Source: Hyalella azteca (Eukaryota > Arthropoda > Malacostraca > Amphipoda > Hyalellidae). Taken from it: 64,000 nucleotides of DNA. Below, piece after piece: positions 1 through 12,400 of the stretch. The notes beneath the pieces were generated by a model that was given only the letters and a program-made list of their open reading frames with translations, was not told the DNA's origin and searched no databases. The stretch spans positions 310,001-374,000 of the forward strand of contig NW_025944327.1 of assembly GCF_000764305.2 (NCBI RefSeq), given 5' to 3'. Position 1 is the first letter of the stretch, and the number at the start of each line of letters is the position of its first letter. The position numbers were made by a program, and so were the translations under genes.

Positions 1-53
1 CAACATGAAGGACTGGAGCGATCGCTAGGAAGATGGTCTGGTAATCCCGCAGC

Positions 54-59
54 TTTATT
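54..59 (-). promoter_or_regulatory. CARM1: Candidate poly(A) signal of CARM1
   Basis: AATAAA on the minus strand about 250 bases past the CARM1 stop codon, after the 31-bp repeat array. It is the first canonical hexamer I see after the stop. Cleavage would fall near positions 25-45. Confidence 0.5.
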
Positions 60-131
60 TGGACACGTCGGGCATTCAGAGAGCAGAGTAAGTGGGCTGG
101 ATGCTGGAGTTTGCAGAACACGGTTTACGTG

Positions 132-360
132 GGTGGAGTGGGTAGCAGGGTTGACGTTAAGGCCCTGGGTGGGCAGCAGGGTTGACGTTAAGGCCCTGGG
201 TGGGCAGCAGGGTTGACATTATGGCCCTGGGTGGGCAGCAGGGTTGACGTTAAGGCCCTGGGTGGGCAGCAGGGTTGACGTTAAGGCCCTGGGTGGGCAG
301 CAGGGTTGACGTTAAGGCCCTGGGTGGGCAGTAGGGTTGACGTTAAGGCCCTGGGTAGGC
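132..360. repeat. 31-bp minisatellite at the CARM1 3' end
   Basis: About seven head-to-tail copies of a 31-base unit (core GGGTTGACGTTAAGGCCCTG) differing by single bases. The gene-proximal copies are translated as the last codons of CARM1 and supply its TAA; the rest lie in the 3' UTR. Because 31 is not a multiple of three, each extra copy changes frame. Confidence 0.9.
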
Positions 361-434
361 AGTAGGATGGCTCCAGGAGTCACGTAGTCGCCAATCATGA
401 GTGCGCTGTTCACAGGGAAGTTGCTGCTGCTCGC
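312..434 (-). CDS. CARM1: CARM1 exon 13 (residues 561-600 and stop)
   Basis: Encodes [20 protein letters not shown], comparable to HYAVNSQFTMGG at the human C-terminus, then [16 protein letters not shown] and TAA at 314-312. The last 14 or so codons and the stop lie within a 31-bp tandem repeat, so the terminus has been shaped by repeat sequence. Acceptor TCTACAG. Confidence 0.88.
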   Translation of the reverse strand, partial: ASSSNFPVNSALMIGDYVTPGAILLPTQGLNVNPTAHPGP

Positions 435-3400
435 CTGTAGAATGAATACATCGTTAATCTTCATTCATTTAATAGAATTGATGCGTGCATTGCTCGAACT
501 ACGGAAAAAAATAAGCTACAGCTAAACTACCGACGTCAGTGACCATCAGCGCGTTCAACCCCTCAGAGGAGACTTCTGACGCGTGTCTGTGCTCGTCAGA
601 AGTTCTAAGGGATTTCACGTTCCCAGGGAGATTGTTCCTGAGCGTCCCACCGCTGAGCTCGCGGTGTCTCAGTTGTGGGGGTTAAGTTATTATGTAGGTA
701 GGATTCCTTACATTTCCCTTCTTGTCTCTCTGTCTCCAAATGCTGTCGGTCTGCCTGAGGTTGGAGCGCGACCCGGACATGGGTCCAAATTGACAGCCAA
801 CTTATCCCCGTTTAACAAGGGGGGACCCGAAGCCCATGTTTTTTTTAACTGGGTCTAGGCCCCGCCTCGCGCTGTGATGCGAGGCGGGGAAGGTCAATAA
901 CAACAACCACCCAGTTCAACAAGGAAATTATTTAAAGAAATGTAAGTAATGTGCTGGAAAAATAGATATCGTCTTTTAATCTACTCATTTTCACAAGAGA
1001 GTGATGCTTTGACGATTATGAGAACGAAACCTACATTGTACTGAAAGTTACTCAGACATCAGTCTACCGCAGTGATTACGCAACGAATCAGCGAATTGTT
1101 CTAACATCTCAGTATGGTTTCCTACAGTCACGCACCTGTCTGATCACCGTCACGCGCCTGTCTGACCACCGTCACGCATCTGTCTGATCACCGTCACGCG
1201 CCTGTCTGATCACCGTCACGCACCTGTCTGATCACCGTCACGCACCTGTCTGATCACCGTCACGCATCTGTCTGATCACCGTCACGCACCTGTCTGTTCA
1301 CCGTCACGCACCTGTCTCATCACCGTCACGCACCTGTCTCATCACCGTCACGCACCTGTCTGTTCACCGTCACCCACCTGTCTGATCACCGTCACGCACC
1401 TGTCTGATAATAGTCGTTCATTTGTCTGATAACCTGCTGTCACGCTCCTGTGAGTGAGTAGCCATACTTTCAAAACTCGCTCAAGTACACGTAGCGGCCG
1501 GTCTTTAGCATTTGATTGGTGGATTTAGATTGAAAAGCCGTCAGTGATTGGCTAAAAGAGTTAAGAATTCTTAAGAGTTTTAAGAATTTAGAAAGTCTGG
1601 CTCGTGATGAGCATCACTCACCTGTCTGTGGTTAACGAGGTGCTGCAGGGGCGCGTAAGCAGGTCCAGCGTGGTGGTTGAGGACAGTCGCGGCCGAGACG
1701 CCGCCAGAGGAGGCTGCTGCTGCTGTGCGCTGCGGCGGCCGCGTCCCGACGATCGTAGCTGCTGGGGCCAGCTGAAGCCCGGATGCTCCTGCCACGATAA
1801 CATCAATAAGTGAAAATGCTTCAATAAATAAATAGAAACGCAGAGCCGATTTCTTCATTGCAATATTTTTCAACAGTTCCATTACTATGCAAAGCTATGA
1901 CTTTCACGAGGCAAGGCAAATAAGATATTAAAAAATTATTGTCGATAATTTTTCCTCTCGCAAACAATTTTCTTGCATCGATGTTCTAGGATCAAATCAC
2001 CGCAAATTCTGAATTTTTATCATCTATTATACCAAAATACTGATCCAGTACATCGTTCCGAAGGCTAACGCATTAACGTTACTAAAATCTTTTTTGACAA
2101 GGATTAATTTGCCTTTTATCGATTCTGCATAAACCAAGCTTCAATTGCGTTGTGAGAGTCGATGGACCTTCCATGGCCTGATTTAAACGTACAAAATGGT
2201 CACATGGAAATCGTATATAGAATTTATAGTAAAGCATCTAATTTACTGTTTGTAAGACGGTAGTTGCGAGTGAGCTGTGAAGAATCAAGCAGTTTTTGGA
2301 AGTGAATTTATGTCATTGTTAAAGTGCATAGCCCGCTGTGCGTTGCGTGGAACTGTGCTGCGAAGTTAGCAGTGACTTCAGTAAACCATTTCACGGCACG
2401 ATCAACATCTTATTGGCCTCTTCCGGTATTCATACTTCACGAGAAAATATTCAACTATATAATTTTCAGAATGCCGCACCAGATCTTTCTACCAACAATT
2501 CCTTGTTTACTCACACGTATCTGGATTTAATAAACTCCTCGGTGAAATCTAGCTTAATAGCGTACGAATACTACAATATTTTACTATAATTATTATTTTC
2601 TATTTTTATAATTATTATTGCGGTTCGCAAGTAAAGACTGTCTTTAATCTAAATGGGTACCTACGTTACCTGGAATGAAACTTTCGATTTTATGTCTTGT
2701 AAACCGTGAAACCTTGAAAAACCGCCGTAACTTTTACGGGTATAGAAACGCACTTGCTTCAGAGCATAGAGTATATTTCCTTTCTGAATGTCCACTATTA
2801 GCGTGAACATGGCAGTATAATAAGCAGAGGAAGACAGATCTAGAAAATAAAGACCACAAAATCACACCAACAATTGTAAGTAGCAATATTACGCCATCCT
2901 GGACCACACAAATTCATTGGGCGATAATCTCTTTCCGCTTACATTTCTCGTTAGCTCATTTTCAAACTTCTATCTTAGAGTGATCATTTCTTTTCAATTA
3001 CATTTATTGATAATTCATTTCTCTCCACTGATATCACTTTCACCTTAATTTCTCGAGCGCTCATTCCTGTTTCATTTACAGCTCTGAGTGCTCAATTCTC
3101 TAAGAAGTTATTTCCTTTCCCATTCATTTCTCAATTATTCAATTCTTCCAAGAAACGTTACAAAGCGAAGTGACGTTTGCACGAGACAGGCACATGAACA
3201 ACCAAAGTACAGAAGCACGATCTTCAAAAATGACTACAGAGTCTAACACTCGAGTGTAGATTGATTTATTAGTTACTAGTCTACTTTGAATGAAAAAATT
3301 ACTAACAACGGCGAACGTACGATGACCGAGATAATTTTTGAAGGGAGCAAGTAGAAAACACCAGGCAGGAAGTTCTAGAGAAGATCTATAGTAGGAATAG

Positions 3401-6400
3401 AACTCTTAGTCAAAAAATAAAGTCAAGACCAATGAGCCGAGGAAACGCTAAAATACAGCATTACATGTTGTCATCCTCATTTTAATACGGACGCTTGAGA
3501 TTTAATGAAAGAACGTGTAGTAATCACAACCCAAATCCTCTCCAACGAAAGGTCGTTCAGAAATTCTATATTAATGTGCGAAGGCATCAATAATGTTCAC
3601 GTAAAAAAACTAAGATAGGGTACTGTAATTCCATCGAGAACTGGAATCAATCATTTATTCATCAGGCGAACCAGGAATATCGTGAACAATACGATTTTTA
3701 GATTTCCAAACAATTACAAATTCTAATACTAATTCCAAATTACAGAATCAAATTAAAAAAAATTAAGTGACCGGCAATTTGAAGACTAATTTTCATACAT
3801 ACTATCAGTAAATTACAAACAACATTGACGTCTGTTACTATCAACCAATGCTGATGTCGGAAACCGGTCTAGCTGCGGTATACTTACTAAAAATGCAAGC
3901 ACCATTACATTGTGAATAAGAAATTTTATAAAATGAAGAGGTAAATCGGACATTCAACATCACATTTCATCCAAGTTTTATTAATCTTTCATGATCTTAG
4001 AACATTTCAACGGACATAACTCATGAACGATGAGCATTGCTGGTCATGCGAAAGACGTTAGCATCGAAGTAAGTCCTACGAACCATACGCCAGTCGACGA
4101 TGCCAGCAAATAGGACATTTAAGAAAACTAAACAAGCTTTTAAAAGAAAATAATGCCCAAAAATATAAGTTAGTGCCGATGAGTCTAAGTGAGACATTAT
4201 TATATTTCGGCATTCCAGTGAGCCAGTGCAGACATTCAAATATCTCATGAATATCACACTTAAATTATCTAATATTCACGAAGATCTTAGCTGCTGAAGA
4301 TTGACCGATAACGAGAATCTAAAAATAATTAACTAATTGTCTGCCCTCGAGTAGGAGCTTGGCTGCCATTTGCTTAATCTTGAGCATCAAAAAAGTGCTA
4401 TTAAATTATAGAAGAATTCTAAATTCTTCTGCATTAACAAATAAAGCTTTGTAATAGCTTTCTTGGCCTCTAAAACAGTCGAATGGAAGTAGGGCGCGTT
4501 ACCACGCGCTCGATAACAGCCTATTCGTTGTCACATACCATATAATGGTAATAGTTTCATTCAAATCTCATTAGCAAAGTGCGCATAACTCGCGCGTTCT
4601 GACCGACCAAGAACTGAGAACTATTTCGATGATGTGTCATGGTATTGACCCAACATATGACCCATTCAACTAACTTAACTAATCAAGAACAATATAAGAG
4701 AGTTGGAATAATACAGGACCAACACAGTTGTAAATAATACGTTTGAATCGTGATTTTAATAATTATCAAGCACGGCAATTCAACTCAGCTTGATCGTAAT
4801 GAACAAGATGTAGCATTATATGATCTAATTTAACCCAATTTTATCACCATAAGATGAAAAATAAAAGAACCCCGAAACGAAATATCACAACTTGTGAAGT
4901 AATCGAAACTTTCGCCGACCTCTAAACAAGTGACACTTACTCCGAATTTATGTCTACTTGCGCGGGGCCTTTCTATGCAACGTGCACCGCATAGCCAATG
5001 AAACCAATATGATGCTGAAACTGAAATGAACTCTAAAGCCACAAAATGAAACAAAGATAACAAAATCTCTGGTCCGCAGTCCGACCATCAATAATCAAAC
5101 AATGAATGTAACGTAAAATACCAGCTAATGTCACAGAGTCCAAACCCATTTATAGAGAAACGCTCAAATGATCAAGCTATAACTTAGCGTGGACAATATT
5201 AATGTCGCGGACGGAACCTTCAGATATAACCACAACACCGACTCGCGACTTGACATTAAATGCTGCGTCAAAAGTCTGCTTTGGCGACCGAACAGCGCAG
5301 TGACGTTATTCCTACAATTAATAGCTTGCCACATGACAAATTAGCTGCAAGTTCATATTGAGAATATGACAGGTCTTCCCCGTACATAATTGCTCTATGT
5401 ACAAGAAAATAAATTTCACATCACAAATGTGAAAATAATGTTACTATGAGACATATGTAAACTCCCGCTTCAAATAGGATTTTGAATTTTTTAAATCTAT
5501 GTCAATGTAAATTATTGTTGAACTGGAGGATACGGAGAAAACATTTTATTTCTAGTTCACAAATAAGAGCTCCTTAGGAGATTTCCAGCTTATGACTTCA
5601 TTTAACGTCAATTATCTGGTAAATTCAAGGTCATAATATTTTGCAAGCATATAGCCTTAGCACCAACACTTCAATTTCATAATCACGACTAAACATTCAT
5701 CCCTATTTCCTCGCGGTTACAATTGATTGTAATTGATCACACCACGATTTTAATTTGTAGTCAATTATCCCCCAAGATTTTGACATGAAGAGGCAATAAT
5801 TTGAATGAAATAGTGATTTAATTTGTGGTCAATTATTCATGAGAAAAAAAATAGATTTTGAAATGAAGAGGCAATAATTCGAATGAAATAGCCAGTAAGT
5901 AGGAGGATTAGAGGAGAGCTTCCCAGCGAGCAGGGGCACCGCCCCCTGAAGACCAGCGACCCCTCCTAACGCCCTAGCGCCACTCCGCGTACTCGTCTGA
6001 AATGAACGAAAGAAACCCGTCAACAACGCGGCAGTCACGGCCGCACAATGTAGTGACACAATCATCAGCCAGACAATAACAACCATGGTAACAATATAGG
6101 TAGTGACACAATCAGCACCTATACAACAACCATGGTATCAGCACCTATATAACAGACATGGTAACAATATGGTGACACAATCAGAACCTATACAACCATG
6201 GTAACAATATAGTGACACAATCATCAGCCAGACAATAACAACCATGGTAACAATATAGTGACACAATCATCAGCCAGACAATAACAACCATGGTAACAAT
6301 ATGGTGACACAATCAGCACCTATACAACAACCATGGTAACAATATGGTGACACAATCAGCACCTATACAACAGCCATGGTGATAATATAGTGACACAATC

Positions 6401-9400
6401 AGCACCTACACAACCATGGTAACAATATAGTGACACAATCAGCGCCTATACAACCATGGTGACAATAGTGACACAATCAGCACCTATACAACAACCATGG
6501 TAACAATATAGTGACACAATCAGCACCTATACAACCATGGTGACAATATAGTGACACAATCAGCACCTATACAACCATGGTAACAATATAGTGACACAAT
6601 CAGCGCCTATACAACAACCATGGTAACAATTTAATGACACAATCAGCACTATACAACAGTCACGGTAACAATTTAATGACACAATCAGCACCTATACAAC
6701 AACCATGGTAACAATATAGTGACACAAACAGTACAATGAGTCTAGTTCAGGTAGAGATGAATCCTATCATTTTAGTCTGCCAGATTACATGTAACTCGGT
6801 ACCGGAATGTAGCAGGCACTCGAAACCACTGACACAAAACGTTCGATGGACCGATGAAGCTATCAAATTCAAACATCACAGCACTGGAAGAAGATCAGCC
6901 AAGTAAATTGGATGCTAAACAAGTTAGTCTTCCGTTCAAGGGATACTCAAATATCAAAGATGCATGAATCGTGTAGCAAGACAATAAAGACTTAATTAAC
7001 AACAAGAGACATTCTAACCTGTTTCATCAAACACACGACAACTACACACAAGCTCGAGATGACTTCAACCCCAATTACAGTGAAACAATCTCATGTCTAT
7101 CTAGTGTTCAAATTTCACTATTTGCGAGATCCCATAGCTCATGATTTTTCGGAATTATCCACTTAGGGAAATTCACTAACCAAAGAGTAATTTCAAGCGC
7201 TTGTTTGAGAGGCATAGACTAAATATAACAGAACACCGAAGGTCTCATCACGAAAGACTAGCTATTAGCTAGTCGTCTTCAAAATCACATTAGAAAATTC
7301 AATGCGACAAAATCTTCCACACTAATCGCCAGCTTGCATCTACGCCTAACATTATCGGTTGAATAGTAACTCAAATAAAAGTAAAAGTTAGCTTCAAATT
7401 TTCTGATTAAAGACAATGCTTATTGTCAGACGCCGATTAAAATCAATCATGCATTCTAGTAGACACAAATATTCTAGTAGACACGTCGCTACAAGCGATA
7501 GTATTTCCTTGTTTTAATGCAATCAAAAATAGTACTAATATTTAATTCACACAAAGAATTACTAGCGCATGAATACGACGCTCTTGAGGAAACATATCAA
7601 ATGAAGTGTTTTTAGCGTCCATGTGACTATCATTTCATTAAGATAGTATACGCCCATCAATATCGAATGAATGAAAAACTATACCTGAACAAAATGGTTT
7701 TGTGAAATATTTTGAACCATCGTTTGGAACGTACAATAACATGTAATGAATGTGATAAAATATAATGAGTGAAATGATGCAAGCTACTCACCGAGCGTGA
7801 TGAGCGAGGCTCCCTGGTCCAATGCCACCTCGCCCAGTCCGTTAACTGTGATGCCGTTCACCATATTCAGGGCTGCACACAATCCAAATATTACTTTCAT
7901 AATTCTACCCAATTCAATTACTTCACATAATATGAATAATCACACAATAAAATACATAATATATCTACAATATTGCATCGCACAAGTCTCTAACATCATA
8001 ATATAATTTTTCTATGTAGTACACGCTATGAAAATAATCCGTTTCATCAAACAGCAATATTTGTCATTGTGTAACTGCTGATAAATGAAATTGTCCGCGA
8101 GTATGAAATAATCTAATGATAAAAATCAACTCGAAACAATCGCAGGCCAATACGGAGCCTGTTTAAAACCAGCAACGCTATTTTCACCGGACGGGCTATT
8201 AAAGCTCAGAACACTTGACGCGCAAATCTATTCTAAATTCTATTAAACTATAATTTTTAAAACCACCAGTTTAGATCAAAACATTACTCAAATAAAATCA
8301 TACAATACATTTGACTAACATTTTTGATATGGAATATTTTTTTATATTGCAAGATGTTGCAAGTAAGTAGGTAAATAAAAAATGGTATAATGGTAAAGAA
8401 CTGATTGCGCTTAACATTTTTCTATGACTGAATGTGTTCAGTGTTGTGCTCCTGCAAGTCGACCTATTGCCAGTAGTTAACTTTGTGATTGTGTCCAAGT
8501 TATTACGTATCTGAGTTTCAACCAGGTCTACATTATATACAGTAAATTGGTAAAGGCTTACGTGCTTTAATGAAACGGTATAACTAACCCTGCTTGGCGC
8601 CGAGCTCGTCGACCTGCTGCCATGAGTTAGCTAGGATTATATCCTATTATTAACCAGGCGTGGACTAATAATAATATTTCATTTAAGGCTCATGTATGTA
8701 ATGGTACAACTAACCCTGCTTAGCACCGAGCTCGTCGACCTGCTGCCAATAGTTCTCAGAAGGAGACGTTGTGCTGTTGCCAGGCGGGGGCTGTGGAGCA
8801 GCTCCCGTATACCTGCCGTAATGCAAATTTTGTTAACTCCGAGCCTAACATACATCTAATATATGTATTTATTTATGTTGTATAATACACGTTTATCATT
8901 ACTTGGATGGGCAGCGATTCTAGAATACATGCAAATGCAATATATAATATTCTAAAATACATGTCTATCTTATCAATCTATCTTTATATTATAAATTACG
9001 CGTCTATTTTCTCAAGCTATACATGTATTCTAATATTAGAGAATATAGAGTATTTATTCAAGTGAGACGCAATATCCTCAGGCGGATGTTACGAGTCTAA
9101 TTGAAGCATAATCACGTGAACGGTTACGTCCCGTGACGTTTTATCAAGGGAAGGTGTAATAAGCTTATACAAGATCAGGTCGAGTCAGGACGGTCTGCAC
9201 TTAACGCTTTGTGTGCGGATTGGTAAATAAAAACCTGACACCGAGAGGTTAATCATATTTTTATTATTACACAGAGGGTTTAAATTTCAGCACTGCCTTG
9301 TGTTGATAGTCTATCCCGTAAAAACTGCATTCTCCCCACTAACCGTACAAGAGCCTTAGAAAAAACTCTGAACCTCGGGATTTTGTTACGAGTATATCAG

Positions 9401-12400
9401 CAACTATTGCATGTGGCTGACAAGAAACGCCATCGACAACTGTTAGTGCTTAACTCGTAACAGAGAGAAATAGTTGTACGATAACAACTGTTTCATGTGC
9501 TAAAATTTACATTAAGCAGGAAGAAAGCAAAACCATTTGTGGGACTTTTGATAATTGATTTTTTAATTATCATGATACTTGACCTGTGGAAAGAGCTACA
9601 GGGCACATTTCCTGGATAGTGGCGCCTGTACACGAGGCCAATTGAAATCCGTAGTACTTCATATAGTAGTGGTTAGTATTAAAATGTTGTACTGGCCGCC
9701 ACTGCTGCCTCGGTGTAAAAGCAACTTTGGGATAAGCCTAACAGGTTATCACACTAACCTGAAGTGAGGGTTCTTATGAGTGTGCTAAAATTGAATGCCA
9801 GAACCTAACAGGTTCTGGCTCCTACCTGAAGTGAGGTTCTTAAGACCCGGCCAAACAGGTTCTGGCACTCACTAGAAGTACGGGTTCTTAAGACCCGGCC
9901 TAACAGGTTCTGGCACTCACTAGAAGTACAGGTTCTTAAGACCCGGCCTAACAGGTTCTGGCACTCACCTAAAGTAAGGGTTCTTAAGACCCAGCCTAAC
10001 AGGTTCTGGCAGTCACTAGAAGTATGGGTTCTTAAGACCTGGCTTAACAGGTTCTGGCACTCACCTAAAGTACGGGTTCTTAAGACCCGGCCTAACAGGT
10101 TTTGGCACTCACTAGAAGTACGGTACGGGTTCTTAAGACCCGGCCTAACAGGTTCTGGTACTAACCCGAAGTAAGGGTTCCTAAGACCCAGCCTAACAGA
10201 TCCTGGCACGCACCTAAAGTAAGGGTTCTTAAGACCCGGCCTAACAGGTTCTGGTACTAACCTGAAGTGAGGTTCTTAAGACCCCGCCTAACAGGTTCTG
10301 GCACTCACCTAAAGTAAGGGTTCTTAAGACCCGGCCTAACAGGTTCTGGCACTCACCTAAAGTAAGGGTTCTTAAGGTCAAGTGTGTTGTCGCCAGTCGT
10401 GGAGGTGCCTTCGATCACCACCGACAGCTTCACGTCGTACGATTGTCTGCATGAACAAACTTGTTCAATATTACAGAATAATTCAGCAAGAAATTCATTC
10501 AAATATCAAATTATACCACATTGTAAGATGCACATGCAGGAGTAAATTTGTTGAATATTAAAGAATAGCACGAAATACATTCAAGATATTATTTTATCTC
10601 ATTTCAAGTACCTTATCAAGTGCTCAAGCTCAAAAAACATGCAGGAGTTTGACATATTATAGCAAAAAAAAAAAATTTTACTCCACCTGAGTAAAAATGG
10701 TATAGAGGTGAGGTATACCATTTATACCACACCGTATACCATATGAAGCTAAAATCAATGAATCACTGTACTTGTGTTTTAATTGCTGCATATGATAACG
10801 TTTTCCAGTATGACAAAATATTAACTAACAACTGCATTCAATTCATTAGCATAAAATTCAGTGGCCTTCACGGCGGCTGAAATGTATTTGTTATCGATGC
10901 ATCCTCGTTTTTTCTATCCCAACTCAGACTATGATCGACTCCCACAACAAATTTCTATCTCACATGGGGGAAATTCGTAATTTAGACTGATTTTTATATC
11001 AGAACGTATGATTTTACAGGGTTTATTTGGCCTAATATAAATGCATGAAGTATTGAAGCATTCACAAAAAGGGACAGTTGTTTCCTTACCTTCTATTTGC
11101 AATGAGCTGCACTTTGCCGGTCACCAGCTGCCCCTCCTTCACAAACATGGGTTTCTGTAGCAGACACCGCACCTGCAAGCAGTCGAGGGGATTTTCAGCA
11201 ATTACAGTTTTACCTTCTTGAAAATTAGCATTGGATAGGGCTTTATATTTCGTGGGAATCGATTAATACTACTGATCATTTTTCCATCTAAACAGTTAAT
11301 TTGATGGTAGAAATTGTTACAGCAGAAATGGAATGACAAATATGAAAAATGCCTCAAGATTAGATAAAAAAAACTCCATAAAGACTTTAGGATCTCATAT
11401 CGACTGCAAGTTCATTTTATGACGTTTCTGCTGAAACGTGCTGGGTGAACTACAATATTTTTGCTCATGTCCACTGCGGGAAATACTCCTCAGCTAAAAT
11501 ACTTCTCTCCTAGGAACGAGTTCGGTGATTTTACCTCCAAACAATCAGAACAAGTCATAGGCACAACTCAGCAGCTGATACAAGCAGACAACCACACCAC
11601 CTGTCTCACCTGATACCAGCAGACAACCACACAACCTGCCTCACCTGATACCAGCAGACAACCACACCACCTGCCTCACCTGATACCAGCAGACAACCAC
11701 ACCACCTGCCTCACCTGATACCAGCAGACAACCACACCACCTGCCTCACCTGATACCAGTGGGTGAGAGGCTCGGTGGGGGCGGTAGACAGCCAGACTGT
11801 CTGCGTTGATCCTAAGAATGCCACGTCAAACCAGAACGCCAGTCCATGCATCATGCTGCTCTTCAGGATGTGGAACTCAAGCGGAATTTCTTTAAAAAGT
11901 TGCAATTATTAGAACATTTTCTGGCTTATCTATAATATACCGTGAAATTTTGTAATGAGACAAATTATGAACGTATGTACTATTTTATGATACGTCGAGG
12001 TTGAATATGTCTTGTTAACAATTTTGAGCTCTTCTATTTTCAGTGGAAATTATTTAAAAATTCCTGATAAGTGAAGTAAAATTAACAAATAGAACACCAG
12101 TATTTACGTTGAGGAAACATATTAACACTTCAATTATTTATCCACGTACATTTTATGGATCACTCAAGAAAAATAAATTTGATTCGTGACCCTATTTTCA
12201 GAGATCTAATTACTTTTACCATTTCTATGTGTTAATGCTTGTTTGTGAAAAAAAATTATTCCATCAGAAAATTCCTAGTTCTATTTGCAAGTTGAATTCA
12301 TTGACAATTTTATTGCAGATGCATCACAGAATTGGGAATTTACACATTGATGAAGAGTATCGAAGAGTTGAATGTAAACTACATAGATACGAATCAACCA

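Larger units (their letters stand above)
1789..7791. other. CARM1 intron 11 (6.0 kb)
   Basis: Holds the minisatellite at 6036-6727 and the GC-rich exon-like block at 5900-6020. Otherwise AT-rich sequence with no open frame or element that I recognise. Confidence 0.8.

Noticed and set aside
1126..1418. Possible CRISPR-like array (regular 22-bp repeats)
   Set aside because: There are no distinct spacers between repeats and the setting is a eukaryotic intron; it is a minisatellite.
9805..10209. 134-codon minus-strand frame (repeating LGRVLRTRT)
   Set aside because: It arises from the 48-bp border array in a frame different from exon 9; read in the exon frame it stops at once.
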